Shown in pieces: positions 8,708 to 17,996 of a DNA stretch of 59,067 nucleotides; the stretch's first letter is position 1, and the number at the start of each line of letters is the position of its first letter. The stretch spans positions 1-59,067 of the forward strand of contig CAJUTU010000024.1 of assembly GCA_910589385.1 (NCBI GenBank). The letters run 5' to 3'. The notes beneath the pieces were generated by a model. It saw only the letters and a program-made list of their open reading frames with translations, made no database searches and had not been told where the DNA came from. The stretch comes from an uncultured Lachnospiraceae bacterium (GTDB lineage Bacteria > Bacillota > Clostridia > Lachnospirales > Lachnospiraceae). The position numbers and the translations under genes were made by a program.

Positions 8708-10260
8708 AATTCTGCCACCCCGCCTTTTTCTATTCTCAATATTAAATCCGCCGACTTAACAAGCACCGGATCATGGCTGACTGCCAAAATTCCCTTTCTT
8801 TCCTTCATCAACCCACACAGTGCCTCTTTCCCATGCCGATCCAGATTATTGGACGGTTCATCCAACAGGAGCCATCTGGAACCCGCCGCAAAACCAAGCG
8901 CCAGGAAAACTTTCTTCCTCTCCCCACCCGAAAGAGACGCTATTGGAACATTGTCCATGGCTTCCTCCGGCAGCCCCAGACGGCTTGCAACAGATCTGGC
9001 GGCTGCCCGGGTTCCTGCATCAAGCATAGAAAACAGGGTGTGGACATCGAAATCATAGACCGGATCATCCTGTAAAACATAGCTTACTAATCCCTCTCCT
9101 TCCGGTAGTATTCGTCCGCTGTCCGGGCGGTACAGGCCGCTTATAAGGTTCAGGAGCGTAGTCTTGCCTGCCCCATTGCTTCCGGTCAATAAGTAACGGT
9201 TTTCGTATTGAAAATAATAAGTAAGATTATCGAATATTTTTCTTTCTTCAGGAGCATAACAAATATCTTCCATCTTTATCCTATCATATCCTGTTGTTTG
9301 ATATCCCCCTCCCCTTTCTTCTTTTTCTTTCTGTACTTTCCATCTGCAAAGCCTTTTTTCTGCCTGTTTCGCAACCGCCGACCTGGGAATTTCATCGAAA
9401 ATCCGTCTGACTGCCGCAAACATGCTTTCCGAGAGAACAATCCCTTCCACTGCTATATTGAAATCACAATACCCGGTCAGAGCATACATACCCATTATGG
9501 CGTATGTACCATATTTCAAAATGTGATCAAGCAACCTGTATAAGACCCGCTGTGTACTTGCCGCCGCCTCCGACCTGTTTCCTACACGAAGATACTCTCT
9601 CTGCAGGCAGGACATCTTTGTCATCCACCATTGCTTAAGCCCGTAGAGCTTAATTGTCTCAAACCCACTGACTGCCTCTGCCATATGATCCGTTATCCTT
9701 GCTTCCAGTTCACGGCATCGGTCATAGTTCACCTGCATGTACCGCTTTACGAGTAACGGCGGAATGAGCTGCACCAGAGATATGATAAAAATCGTTCCGG
9801 CAACTGCCGGGCTTCTGTATAGCATATAGCCCAAATACCCGGCTGCACCCACCCCACTGGAAACCATTGCCGGAATCCCCTCCATATAACGCTTCGCCCA
9901 TGCATTAAGATCGTCATTTAAATTCTCGTTCAGCTCTCCATAATCAACTGTGCGGAGCCTGTGGAGCGGATTGCACAAGACCAGCTCAAGAAAAGCAATC
10001 CTTAAATGGTTCATTATCTTTACCTGCTGCCTGCGCGCCAGAATATCTGTACCTGTCTGAAAAATGCCATATAACAGAAACAGTATCAACAAAAATATTG
10101 ACATCCGGGCCACAAGTATCACATCACCGGCTGCCGCTTTCTCCGTTATCTTTGACATAAGCCATGCCATAAGCAGAGTAAAAGGTACTACCACTGTCTG
10201 CGCCAAACTGTTCCATATACAGATTCCTTTCACTTTCCCATACAATTTGCTTTGTCCCAT
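8704..10260 (-). CDS. ABC exporter half (permease plus ATPase), first subunit
   Basis: About 518 aa with an N-terminal six-segment membrane domain (residues about 15-300) and a C-terminal ATPase. The ATPase has Walker A GSNGAGKTTLL, signature LSGGERKK, Walker B WLLLDEPSNNLD and the switch His in AVSHDP. ATG 10260 is preferred because GGAGGG ends 4 nt before it; ATG 10272 lacks a good site. With the next gene it forms a heterodimeric exporter, and an XRE regulator follows in the same operon. Confidence 0.9.
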   Translation of the reverse strand: MGQSKLYGKVKGICIWNSLAQTVVVPFTLLMAWLMSKITEKAAAGDVILVARMSIFLLILFLLYGIFQTGTDILARRQQVKIMNHLRIAFLELVLCNPLHRLRTVDYGELNENLNDDLNAWAKRYMEGIPAMVSSGVGAAGYLGYMLYRSPAVAGTIFIISLVQLIPPLLVKRYMQVNYDRCRELEARITDHMAEAVSGFETIKLYGLKQWWMTKMSCLQREYLRVGNRSEAAASTQRVLYRLLDHILKYGTYAIMGMYALTGYCDFNIAVEGIVLSESMFAAVRRIFDEIPRSAVAKQAEKRLCRWKVQKEKEERGGGYQTTGYDRIKMEDICYAPEERKIFDNLTYYFQYENRYLLTGSNGAGKTTLLNLISGLYRPDSGRILPEGEGLVSYVLQDDPVYDFDVHTLFSMLDAGTRAAARSVASRLGLPEEAMDNVPIASLSGGERKKVFLALGFAAGSRWLLLDEPSNNLDRHGKEALCGLMKERKGILAVSHDPVLVKSADLILRIEKGGVAEL

Positions 10261-10362
10261 ACTTCCCTCCATGATATTGTCTGCGCCTTCACTGCATGCT
10301 GCAGATTTACTATATCAGACATATCATCTTCGGAACACTTCATATATAGAGAGAATGATTCT

Positions 10363-10431
10363 CTATATCATAGAATCATGGATAATTGATACCGCTTTTC
10401 CCATTGCGATCACATCAAAATTTTTATTCAT
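10363..10431 (-). pseudogene. 5' stub of a PfkB-family sugar kinase (fructokinase-like)
   Basis: From an ATG with a reasonable site (AAAGGA 9 nt upstream) the frame reads MNKNFDVIAMGKA, the usual N-terminus of PfkB-family kinases, then SIIHDSMI and a stop. Only about 13 codons resemble the family. In related fructoside loci a fructokinase commonly follows the GH32 gene, which is the position here. I infer that the kinase was deleted down to its 5' end. The same 33-bp start recurs at 3604-3636. Confidence 0.6.
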
Positions 10432-10461
10432 ATTCTTCTATCCTTTCAAGAAACGAATTCC

Positions 10462-10534
10462 AGCCACGTAAGCATGACCTTTTCGCTTCTACAAGCTTTG
10501 CCTGGCAAATCTGCCTGGTCATTCTTACGTGGCT
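10462..10534. repeat. Long inverted repeat with nested hairpin after the GH32 gene
   Basis: The left arm AGCCACGTAAGCATGACC (10462-10479) pairs with GGTCATTCTTACGTGGCT (10517-10534), 17 of 18 positions. The 37-nt loop contains a second hairpin, TTTGCC-T-GGCAAA (near 10498-10510). No run of T follows on either side within a few bases, so it is not a textbook terminator. It lies between the GH32 stop and the kinase stub. Confidence 0.7.
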
Positions 10535-10550
10535 ATGACATATCACTTTT

Positions 10551-12041
10551 TCAATTCAACTCATATTTCACAACATCCATCCGAACCTTGCCGTCTGCGA
10601 AGAAGGAAATCCCGTCTGCCGCCGGGTCTGTATAGAAGGTCGCCGACATCACCTGTTCTCCGTCATTGATAAAGACTTCCACACTGTACCGGTCCAGGAT
10701 GAGCCTTAATTTCAACTCTTCTTCCTGACTTCTGACTTTGCATCTCCGCTGATGGATGAGCGCCCTGCGGGAGCCGGAGAACTTCCGGTCGATCTTCAGC
10801 ACCGACTCGTAAGGGCGGAAACTCAAAGAGGTCTGGTATTCCTCGTTCTGGGCAAAACGTACTGCGAATTTCCGGTAACCGCTTTCCGGATCTCCCGGAC
10901 GGATAGAAAGCTCCATATCGATCTTTCGTCCCCGGACTTTTTCCAGGTGGATCGTATCATTTTCCAGTACCACATCCGAATACTCGACTTTATCTTTCCG
11001 CATATCTTCCAGTTCCCTGACCGGCTTCTGATACAGTCTTCCGTTTTTTACGGAGAGTTCCCGCGGCAGGCTCATCTGGCCGAGCCATTTCTGATAAGGA
11101 GAATGGGGCATGCAGGTGTCCCAGTTCTGCATCCAGCCGATCATCACCCTCCGTCCGTCCGGAGTGAGTACGGTCTGGGGCGCGTAAAAATCAATCCCAT
11201 AATCAATGGACTGCTGATTCTTTTCGGTAAATGTAAGGGCCCGTCTGTCAAATTCCCTGATCAGGCAGAGTGTTCCGTTCCCATTGTGGAATTCAAAGCC
11301 CCGGGGCAGCATATCCTGGGGGCTTGTAAGCAGAACCCATTTACCGTCCAGTTCAAAGAAGTCCGGGCATTCCCACATCTTTCCCACGCGGTTCCGGTTC
11401 TCGGCAAGGATGCTTTCATATTTCCAATGAAACGCGTCGTCACTGGAGAATAACAGAATCTGTCCGCTTCCGTCCGCCGGGCGGTTTCCGATCACACACC
11501 AGTACCTTCCGTCCGGATCCTTCCACATCTTCGGATCACGGAAATCCTGCCTGCTGAAGCCCTCCGGCAAAGTTCTTCCGTCAATGACCGGATTACAGTC
11601 ACATTTTTCATAATCCGTCCCATCCCCCACCGCGATACATTGGTTCTGTATATCGCAGTAACCGCCGTTCCACTGGGGCGTCCGTACCACTCCGGTATAC
11701 ATCAGGAGCTGCCTGCCGTCAGGAAGCTCTATCGCGCTGCCGGAAAAACAGCCGTCTTTATCATAAGCCTCATCCGGCGCCAGCGCAGCGGGCAGATATT
11801 CCCAATGCAAAAGGTCTTTGCTTATCGCATGGCCCCAGTGCATAGCCCCCCATTTGGTGTCGTAAGGATAATATTGGTAGAACATATGGTATTGGCCTTT
11901 ATAATAAGAAAATCCATTGGGGTCATTCATCCAGCCGGTACGGGTAGATAAATGGAAATCAGGCCGTTCTTCTTTCCTTATCATTTTTTCGGAAGCCTCT
12001 TCATACTTCCTCGCTTCTCTCAATGTCTGGCTTGTCATCAT
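10551..12041 (-). CDS. Glycoside hydrolase family 32 (sucrose-6-phosphate hydrolase / beta-fructosidase type)
   Basis: 496 aa, cytoplasmic (no signal peptide). The nucleophile Asp40 is in WMNDPNG, the RDP motif is at about 168-170 and the acid/base Glu is in ECPD (about 224). A C-terminal beta-sandwich follows (residues about 330-496). It hydrolyses beta-fructosides such as sucrose, sucrose-6-phosphate or short fructans. The start has AGGAAGG 8 nt upstream. It is downstream of a sugar ABC importer on the same strand, which suggests that an unphosphorylated fructoside is imported and then cut. Confidence 0.93.
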   Translation of the reverse strand: MMTSQTLREARKYEEASEKMIRKEERPDFHLSTRTGWMNDPNGFSYYKGQYHMFYQYYPYDTKWGAMHWGHAISKDLLHWEYLPAALAPDEAYDKDGCFSGSAIELPDGRQLLMYTGVVRTPQWNGGYCDIQNQCIAVGDGTDYEKCDCNPVIDGRTLPEGFSRQDFRDPKMWKDPDGRYWCVIGNRPADGSGQILLFSSDDAFHWKYESILAENRNRVGKMWECPDFFELDGKWVLLTSPQDMLPRGFEFHNGNGTLCLIREFDRRALTFTEKNQQSIDYGIDFYAPQTVLTPDGRRVMIGWMQNWDTCMPHSPYQKWLGQMSLPRELSVKNGRLYQKPVRELEDMRKDKVEYSDVVLENDTIHLEKVRGRKIDMELSIRPGDPESGYRKFAVRFAQNEEYQTSLSFRPYESVLKIDRKFSGSRRALIHQRRCKVRSQEEELKLRLILDRYSVEVFINDGEQVMSATFYTDPAADGISFFADGKVRMDVVKYELN

Positions 12042-12196
12042 TCTTTTTCCTTCCTTTCATCCAATATAAACTCCATGCCGACCAGATACATTACAATGTA
12101 TGCCCTTTGGGTATAGATAAATTCTGCCGCCGGCAGCCCCTTCGCATATCATACGGTACGGCTGCCAGTGACATTTTTTTGTATCTATCTCATTGT

Positions 12197-13867
12197 TTAC
12201 TCTTCCATTTGTGCATTGTAGTCATCCAGATATTTCTGGAACAATCCCAGATATTCCTCCAAGCCATATGCGTCCAGGTCATCCTTAAATTTCTCCCAGT
12301 CCGCATCTGTAAATCCATTCATGATCCAGTCTGCTTTATGCCTGTTGATCGTCTTCTCGATATCAGCCTGCAGATTAGACAGGGTTTCGGTGTCCTCCCT
12401 GCTCATAAAGATATTGGGATAGACATATTTTGTATGCATATCCGGCGTATAAATGTCTTTGATCCAGTCCAGACGGTACTGGGCATCATCCGGGCAGGTC
12501 ACGTACACATCATAATACTCATCCAGGATCGCCAGCGGTCCGCCGACCGCTTCGGCTTCCCGTACTTCCACCGGAGAGGCGTCTCCCAAAGGAGCATGTT
12601 TCAGCATATCCCCCCCCTGGTCGTTAGTACTCATTTCGAAAATATCAAAGTCATCATCTTCCCCGTAGGTTCCCCAGTTATTCTGCGGCGACTGGATAGG
12701 CGCATACATCTGGTCCAGCCATGCGCATACCAGCGCCGGGTTCTCTGCCACAGAAGTCACCACACAACGCCCCCGGTCAAATCCGCTGGTATAGGAACCG
12801 TTCGTAGGAGTAATATTTCTGGTGTCCGCCGTCAGCGCCGGAAGCGGAACCCAGTCATTCAGGTTATCAATATTTCCAACGTCCCAACTGAAACATACAC
12901 CGTAACGCCCGGATTTTCCTTTTGCCACATAGGTGGACCATTCCTGGGTAAATGCCTCCGGGTCGATGAGATCTTCATCATACAGCTTGTGGAGCCACTC
13001 AATCCCTTTCTTCCAGCCTTCCTGCGTAGCAGCACAGATCACCTCCTGGTCATCCGTCACCGCGATATGCCGGCCCTTGTCCGCATCGCCGTAGCCTTCC
13101 CCAAAACCATTGATCAGGATCGCCGGGTCCTGACCGCCGTCATTGATAATACAAGACATGGGGATGATATTTCCGTCTATCTGAAACTCTTTCTGGAGTT
13201 CTGACGCATGGTCGCGGAACGCGATCAGCACTTCTTCAAATTCATCTACCGTCTCCGGCATCTCCAGCCCAAGGAAATCCATCCATTTTTTATTGATAAA
13301 ACTCATATTATCAATTGTCTGGATTGCTGTCTTTTCCGAACCAAGCTGTTCGATCCAGGGCAGCGACCAGATATGGCCGTTTACATCCGTACACATGACT
13401 CTGTATTCCGGATATTTGTCAAATACGGATTTCAAGTTCGGCATATAGTTGTCGATATACTCTTCAAGAGGGATGATCGCGCCGAACTCCCCGTACTTGA
13501 GCAGATTGCTGTCTGAAAAGCCCGCCGTGAAAACAAAATCGGTCAGCTTATTCGGGTCGGACATATTCAGGGAAATCTTATCCCCCCACTGGTCGGAAGG
13601 GATCGCGGTCCAGTCGATCTCTACATTAGTCTGTTCCTGCAGCCGCTTAAAAATCGTTCGTTGATTCGGGTCTGACTCCGTGTTGGGCGGATAGCTGATC
13701 AGACCGGTCAGCGTCACGGTTTCCTTCTGCGGAAACTGGAGCGTCGCCTCGTCCACCGGACGGAACGTGCCGTCATTGATCTTTACCTTGCCGCAGCCTG
13801 CCATAGAAAGCACCATGCAGCCCACAAGCGCCGCTGCCATGATGCGTTTTACTTTTCCATATTTCAT
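12197..13867 (-). CDS. Sugar ABC transporter substrate-binding lipoprotein
   Basis: About 556 aa. The signal sequence ends in the lipobox LSMAGC, so the mature protein is tethered by a lipidated Cys. It belongs to the large extracellular solute-binding family that pairs with LplB/YtcP permeases. ATG 13867 has AGGAG 6 nt upstream. An upstream in-frame codon at 13885 would put residues before the signal peptide and is less likely. It probably captures fructosides, judging from the next gene (GH32). Confidence 0.92.
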   Translation of the reverse strand: MKYGKVKRIMAAALVGCMVLSMAGCGKVKINDGTFRPVDEATLQFPQKETVTLTGLISYPPNTESDPNQRTIFKRLQEQTNVEIDWTAIPSDQWGDKISLNMSDPNKLTDFVFTAGFSDSNLLKYGEFGAIIPLEEYIDNYMPNLKSVFDKYPEYRVMCTDVNGHIWSLPWIEQLGSEKTAIQTIDNMSFINKKWMDFLGLEMPETVDEFEEVLIAFRDHASELQKEFQIDGNIIPMSCIINDGGQDPAILINGFGEGYGDADKGRHIAVTDDQEVICAATQEGWKKGIEWLHKLYDEDLIDPEAFTQEWSTYVAKGKSGRYGVCFSWDVGNIDNLNDWVPLPALTADTRNITPTNGSYTSGFDRGRCVVTSVAENPALVCAWLDQMYAPIQSPQNNWGTYGEDDDFDIFEMSTNDQGGDMLKHAPLGDASPVEVREAEAVGGPLAILDEYYDVYVTCPDDAQYRLDWIKDIYTPDMHTKYVYPNIFMSREDTETLSNLQADIEKTINRHKADWIMNGFTDADWEKFKDDLDAYGLEEYLGLFQKYLDDYNAQMEE

Positions 13868-13881
13868 AGTGTGCTCCTTTC

Positions 13882-14769
13882 TCAACCCTTTACAGCGCCT
13901 GCCATAATACCACTGTCAAAATATTTCTGGAAGAACGGGTACATGACCAGAAGCGGCAAACTGGAAATAATAATGGTTGCGTATTTCAAAAGCTCTGCCA
14001 GCTGCGCGCGAGCCGCCGTACTCTGCATATCGGAGATCATACCGGATTCCGGCTGGTTCTGGATCAGGATGGAACGAAGCACAAGCTGCAGAGGCTGTCT
14101 TGCAGAATCATTGATGTAGATCATCGCGTCAAAGTAGCTGTTCCACATCCCAACGAACTGCCACAGGGCGAGCACTGCGATCACAGGCGTACATACCGGA
14201 AGCAGGATCTTGAAGAAGAATGTCAGCTCATTCGCCCCGTCCACGTCCGCCGCTTCCCGGAGTTCCTTCGGGATCCCTCGGTAGTAGGTCCTTGCAATGG
14301 TCATGTTCCAGACGCTGAAAGCTCCGGGAAGGATGACTGCCCACATGCTGTCCACCAGGCCTAAGTTACTTACGACCAAGTAAGTCGGGATCAGGCCGCC
14401 GCCGAAGAACATGGTGATCATGAAAACGATATTGAAAAAACCTCTTCCCTTAAAATCCGCCCTGGATAACGGATAAGCTGCCAAAAGCGTAACGACTACA
14501 GACACCACTGTAAATACGACCGAATAGATGACCGCATTTTTAAAGCCGATCCAGATCTGGCTGTTGGACATGACACGCTCATAGGCGGTGGTCGTCCATT
14601 TGCTGAGATCAAATGTGATTCCCTTGTTCTGCAGTGTGATCGGATCCATAAAAGATGCCACGATAATATAGATCATGGGCACGATGATCGCGACTACAAA
14701 CAGCCCAAGAAGTATGTATCCAATTGTCAATAAGATTTTGTCCTGACCAGAATATCTTGTTTTTACCAT
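13882..14769 (-). CDS. Carbohydrate ABC transporter permease (MalG/YtcP type)
   Basis: 295 aa with six predicted membrane segments. The coupling loop EAADVDGANELTFFFKILLP is the conserved EAA motif that contacts the ATPase. It forms the membrane channel with the partner permease upstream. No ATPase gene is in the locus; such CUT1 importers often use a shared MsmX-type ATPase encoded elsewhere. A strong AAGGAGG precedes the start. The stop lies just before the binding-protein gene. Confidence 0.93.
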   Translation of the reverse strand: MVKTRYSGQDKILLTIGYILLGLFVVAIIVPMIYIIVASFMDPITLQNKGITFDLSKWTTTAYERVMSNSQIWIGFKNAVIYSVVFTVVSVVVTLLAAYPLSRADFKGRGFFNIVFMITMFFGGGLIPTYLVVSNLGLVDSMWAVILPGAFSVWNMTIARTYYRGIPKELREAADVDGANELTFFFKILLPVCTPVIAVLALWQFVGMWNSYFDAMIYINDSARQPLQLVLRSILIQNQPESGMISDMQSTAARAQLAELLKYATIIISSLPLLVMYPFFQKYFDSGIMAGAVKG

Positions 14770-14784
14770 TTCGCGCGCACCTCC

Positions 14785-15726
14785 TTATAAGCCCTGTCCG
14801 TCATTCATCTTCGCAACGATCTTGTTCACGGCAACCAGAAGAATGACATTGATCACGGTGTTAAATAAACCTACCGCAGTTGAAAAGCTGTAATCCCCGT
14901 CGATCAAACCTTTCCGGTATACATAGGTGGAAATGATCTCGGATGCCGGAAGGTTCAGATCCGTCTGCAATGCGTAAGCTTTTTCAAATCCGATACTCAT
15001 GATATTTCCTGCCTGCAGGATGAACTGGATCACTACCATATCCTTGATCGCGGGCCACTCTACCGCCTTGATCTGCTGCAGGATATTCGCGCCATCCATG
15101 ACAGCCGCCTCCTTCAGTTCCTGGCTTGCGTTGGACAAAGACGCCGTATACATGATAGACGCCCAGCCTGCGCCCTGCCAGATACCGCTGATAATATAGA
15201 TCGAACGGAATGCCTCCGGCATTGTCATGAAATTAATTTCCGTCCCCATCAACAGATTCAGAGGACCCGTCACGGAAAGTAAGATCCTTACGATACCGCA
15301 GAGTACGATAACGGATACGAAGTTCGGCAGATACAGCACCAATTGTATCTTTTTCTTAATGCCTGTACTCTGGATCCGGTTCAGCAAAAAGGCCAGCAGT
15401 ATCGGCATCGGAAATCCCCATAAAAGGCCATATACACTCAGTTTCAATGTGTTGGCCAGATAACCCATAAAGTCGGGCGAGGATAAGAACCTGGTAAAAT
15501 GCTTGAACCCTACCCATTCGCTTCCTGAGACCCCCTTGAATGGATTGTAGTCCTGGAACGCGATCAGGATGCCGCTCATAGGTGCATACTTGAAGATCAG
15601 TGTCAGTGCCAGCGCCGGAAACAGGAATATCACATATAACTGCCAGTGCTGTCTGATATACAGCATGGTGTTGTGAAATCCTTTGTCCTGCCTTTGATTT
15701 GGAACAGTTGTTGAATTTGCTTTCAT
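14785..15726 (-). CDS. Carbohydrate ABC transporter permease (LplB/MalF type)
   Basis: 313 aa with a cytoplasmic N-terminus, six hydrophobic segments and the EAA loop (LKEAAVMDGANILQQIKAVE). It is the first gene of the fructoside import operon. AAGGAGG lies about 13 nt before the ATG, a rather long spacing. The nearer ATG at about 15736 runs into a stop after two codons. Confidence 0.93.
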   Translation of the reverse strand: MKANSTTVPNQRQDKGFHNTMLYIRQHWQLYVIFLFPALALTLIFKYAPMSGILIAFQDYNPFKGVSGSEWVGFKHFTRFLSSPDFMGYLANTLKLSVYGLLWGFPMPILLAFLLNRIQSTGIKKKIQLVLYLPNFVSVIVLCGIVRILLSVTGPLNLLMGTEINFMTMPEAFRSIYIISGIWQGAGWASIMYTASLSNASQELKEAAVMDGANILQQIKAVEWPAIKDMVVIQFILQAGNIMSIGFEKAYALQTDLNLPASEIISTYVYRKGLIDGDYSFSTAVGLFNTVINVILLVAVNKIVAKMNDGQGL

Positions 15727-15873
15727 AATTTCATATCTTCCTCCTTTCTACTTAATAAAATCTCTCCACCTTTTGCATTTGCCCACTCTTTTCCTTTTCT
15801 CTTCCTTTTTTATTAACTCCTTCCTTTTTTTGTTTGTGCATATGTAAAATCTTTCGAGATTCTCTATAGGAAT

Positions 15874-15902
15874 GTTATAACAGTTTTTTTCTATTTAGTC
15901 AA
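15874..15902 (-). promoter_or_regulatory. Promoter of the fructoside import operon
   Basis: On the minus strand, TTGACT (15902-15897), a 17-bp spacer and TATAAC (15879-15874). The start point would be near 15867, giving a 5' leader of about 140 nt. The small palindrome AATCT-CGAA-AGATT lies just downstream and could be an operator. Confidence 0.75.
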
Positions 15903-15974
15903 TAGTTATTTTCACATTTGCATCATTTTATTTATCATTTTTTTACAAACGCATTCATTTTATTTTTTCTTTTT

Positions 15975-15988
15975 TGTAAACTTTTACA
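15975..15988. promoter_or_regulatory. Palindrome TGTAAACTTTTACA, likely LacI-type operator
   Basis: Perfect 6-bp arms (TGTAAA/TTTACA) around a 2-bp centre, in the divergent region between the import operon and its LacI-type regulator. Related half-sites occur nearby (ATGTAAAAT at about 15842, TTTACAAACG at about 15948, TTTTACATTT at about 16031). The region is very AT-rich, so chance half-sites are expected. The full palindrome is the better candidate. Confidence 0.5.
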
Positions 15989-16038
15989 TCAATCCATACT
16001 ATCAGATGTAATATTTTCGTTTTTTTGCACTTTTACAT

Positions 16039-16067
16039 TTGACACATTCTAATTTGTGCATTATAAT
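16039..16067 (+). promoter_or_regulatory. Consensus sigma-A promoter of the LacI-type regulator
   Basis: TTGACA (16039-16044), exactly 17 bp, then TATAAT (16062-16067): a perfect match to the housekeeping consensus, about 100 bp before the regulator start. Confidence 0.8.
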
Positions 16068-16172
16068 ATATTCAGTTCACATTTTAAATACAGAAAACCT
16101 GCCGCCGACAGCTTTTCTACAAACTATGGTATCGGGCAGCTAAATTATAATCCTACAATAAAGGAGGTTTCT

Positions 16173-17240
16173 ATGGCTAACAAAGTTACTATACAAGATA
16201 TCGCCGATTCTCTGGGCATCTCCCGAAACACTGTGTCCAAGGCGATCAACAATACCGGCGTCCTGGCAGACGCTACCAGGGACAAGGTCCTGAAAAAGGC
16301 AATGGAAATGGGCTACAAGCAGTTTTCCTATATAAGCATTATAGACAGTAAACCGGAAACTTCATCCCAGCCCTCTAAGAAAAACCAGGAGATTGCCTTG
16401 CTCACTTCAAAATTTCTGGATGACGCCCATTTTTCATCCACAATGCTGGATAAGTTCCAGAGGGAAACCTCCGAGCTTGGCTATGGCCTTTCTATCCACA
16501 GGCTTCTCCCGGAAGAAATCCAGAATCTGGCTCTGCCAAAATCATTCGACATGAAAAAGACTGCCGGCATGATCTGCTATGAAATGTTCAACTATGAATA
16601 TTGTAAAATGCTGTGCGAACTGGACATTCCGATCCTTTTCGTAGACTGCCCCCCAATCGGGCTAAATGAACCGCTGAAAGCAGACCTGCTTTTGATGGAT
16701 AACAAGTCCGGAATCTTTTCTTTCGTCCGTGAAATGGTGCGGCGTAAAAAAACACAGATTGGATTCATCGGCGAATATCTGCACTGCCAGTCCTTTTTCG
16801 AGCGTTATATGGCTTACCGTAACGCCATGTACCTCCACGGCCTGACGTGCCCGGAAGAATATTGCCTGCTGGCGGATAAAGAAAGTGAGCGTGAAATGGT
16901 CTCTGAGAATTACCAGGCTTATCTGGCCGAGCGTCTGCAAAAGCTGGAGCGTCTGCCCGATGTGTTTCTCTGTGCAAATGATTTTGTCGCGATCGATACC
17001 ATACACGCATTGCACAGATTGGGATACCATGTTCCCCAAGACGTATATTTGTGCGGTTTTGATGATTCACCAGGCTCCAGGATCATCATCCCCTCTCTGA
17101 CTACCATCCATATCCATAGCCAGATCATGGGATTTTCAGCGGTACACCTTTTAATCTCCCGGATCAAGGAGCCTTCCTTAAACTACCGCACGATCTACGC
17201 GGAGACAAGCCTCATATTCCGGGAGTCAACCGGAGATTAA
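16173..17240 (+). CDS. LacI-family transcriptional regulator of the fructoside locus
   Basis: 355 aa. The N-terminal LacI helix-turn-helix reads VTIQDIADSLGISRNTVSKA. It is followed by a hinge and a periplasmic-binding-like effector domain (FIGEYLHCQSFFERYMAYRN, LCANDFVAIDT, YLCGFDDSP). AAGGAGG lies at 16161-16167 just before ATG 16173. An open frame reaches back to 16056 but crosses the promoter, so it is rejected as the start. The gene is divergent from the import operon, which it probably represses or activates in response to sugar. Confidence 0.93.
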   Translation: MANKVTIQDIADSLGISRNTVSKAINNTGVLADATRDKVLKKAMEMGYKQFSYISIIDSKPETSSQPSKKNQEIALLTSKFLDDAHFSSTMLDKFQRETSELGYGLSIHRLLPEEIQNLALPKSFDMKKTAGMICYEMFNYEYCKMLCELDIPILFVDCPPIGLNEPLKADLLLMDNKSGIFSFVREMVRRKKTQIGFIGEYLHCQSFFERYMAYRNAMYLHGLTCPEEYCLLADKESEREMVSENYQAYLAERLQKLERLPDVFLCANDFVAIDTIHALHRLGYHVPQDVYLCGFDDSPGSRIIIPSLTTIHIHSQIMGFSAVHLLISRIKEPSLNYRTIYAETSLIFRESTGD

Positions 17241-17283
17241 TATAGGAACGTAAAATATTTTTTCAAAAAAAAGGAGAATGATC

Positions 17284-17925
17284 ATGAGCGGTTTACTGAA
17301 TCTGGACGGTCCTGTTATGCAGTTTATTACAAAAATAGTTTACAGCGTATATCTGAATATTTTGTGGTTTATCTGCTGCCTTCCAATCGTCACCATCGGG
17401 GCGTCTACCACAGCGCTTTATTATGTATCATTGAAAATTGTAAAAAACGAAGAAGGAAATCTAACGAAAGCCTTTTTCCATTCCTTTAAAGAAAATTTCA
17501 GACAGGGAACCGCTATCTGGCTCATCCTTTTCGGTCTTGGCGCGGTTCTCGGAATTGATGGATATGTACTTTACCATATGCGGTTTGAAAATGCATTCTG
17601 GACTCTGCTTACCGCTGTTTTTATTGTTGCCGCCGTTGCCTATGGGATCATCCTTCTGTACATTTTCCCTCTGCTGGCACGTTTTAGCAACACCACAAAG
17701 GCCATGTTCCGGAATTCCCTGATGATCGGGATGCGTTTTCTGCTCTGTACGGCGCTGATGGCAGTCATCTATTTTGCCATGCTGTATGTCGTCATCAATG
17801 TATGCACTCCTATGATCATCTTTGGCGAAGGCACCTGCGCGCTTCTTTGCTCCTGGCTGCTCTCGAATATCCTGGCTCAATGTGGGGAAAAGACGGAGGA
17901 AGAAGCTCCGGCGGAAGAGTTATAG
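17284..17925 (+). CDS. YesL-family membrane protein (DUF624)
   Basis: 213 aa with about five membrane segments. It opens with the family motif around FITKIVYSVYLNILWFICCLP-(IVTIGAST). YesL proteins are common beside sugar ABC importers in Firmicutes, but their biochemical role is unsettled. ATG 17284 is preferred because AAGGAG lies 7 nt upstream; ATG 17278 is only 2 nt from it. It is probably co-transcribed with the LacI regulator. Confidence 0.88.
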   Translation: MSGLLNLDGPVMQFITKIVYSVYLNILWFICCLPIVTIGASTTALYYVSLKIVKNEEGNLTKAFFHSFKENFRQGTAIWLILFGLGAVLGIDGYVLYHMRFENAFWTLLTAVFIVAAVAYGIILLYIFPLLARFSNTTKAMFRNSLMIGMRFLLCTALMAVIYFAMLYVVINVCTPMIIFGEGTCALLCSWLLSNILAQCGEKTEEEAPAEEL

Positions 17926-17996
17926 GATCTCTGACCTGCTTTAGGCCGAATATCCATCATGAGGATTTTTAACCAGAAAGGGGCGTTGACAGCCAT

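Noticed and set aside
12023..13204. 393-codon open frame on the plus strand
   Set aside because: Antisense to the sugar-binding lipoprotein; composition and lack of a start site mark it as a shadow.
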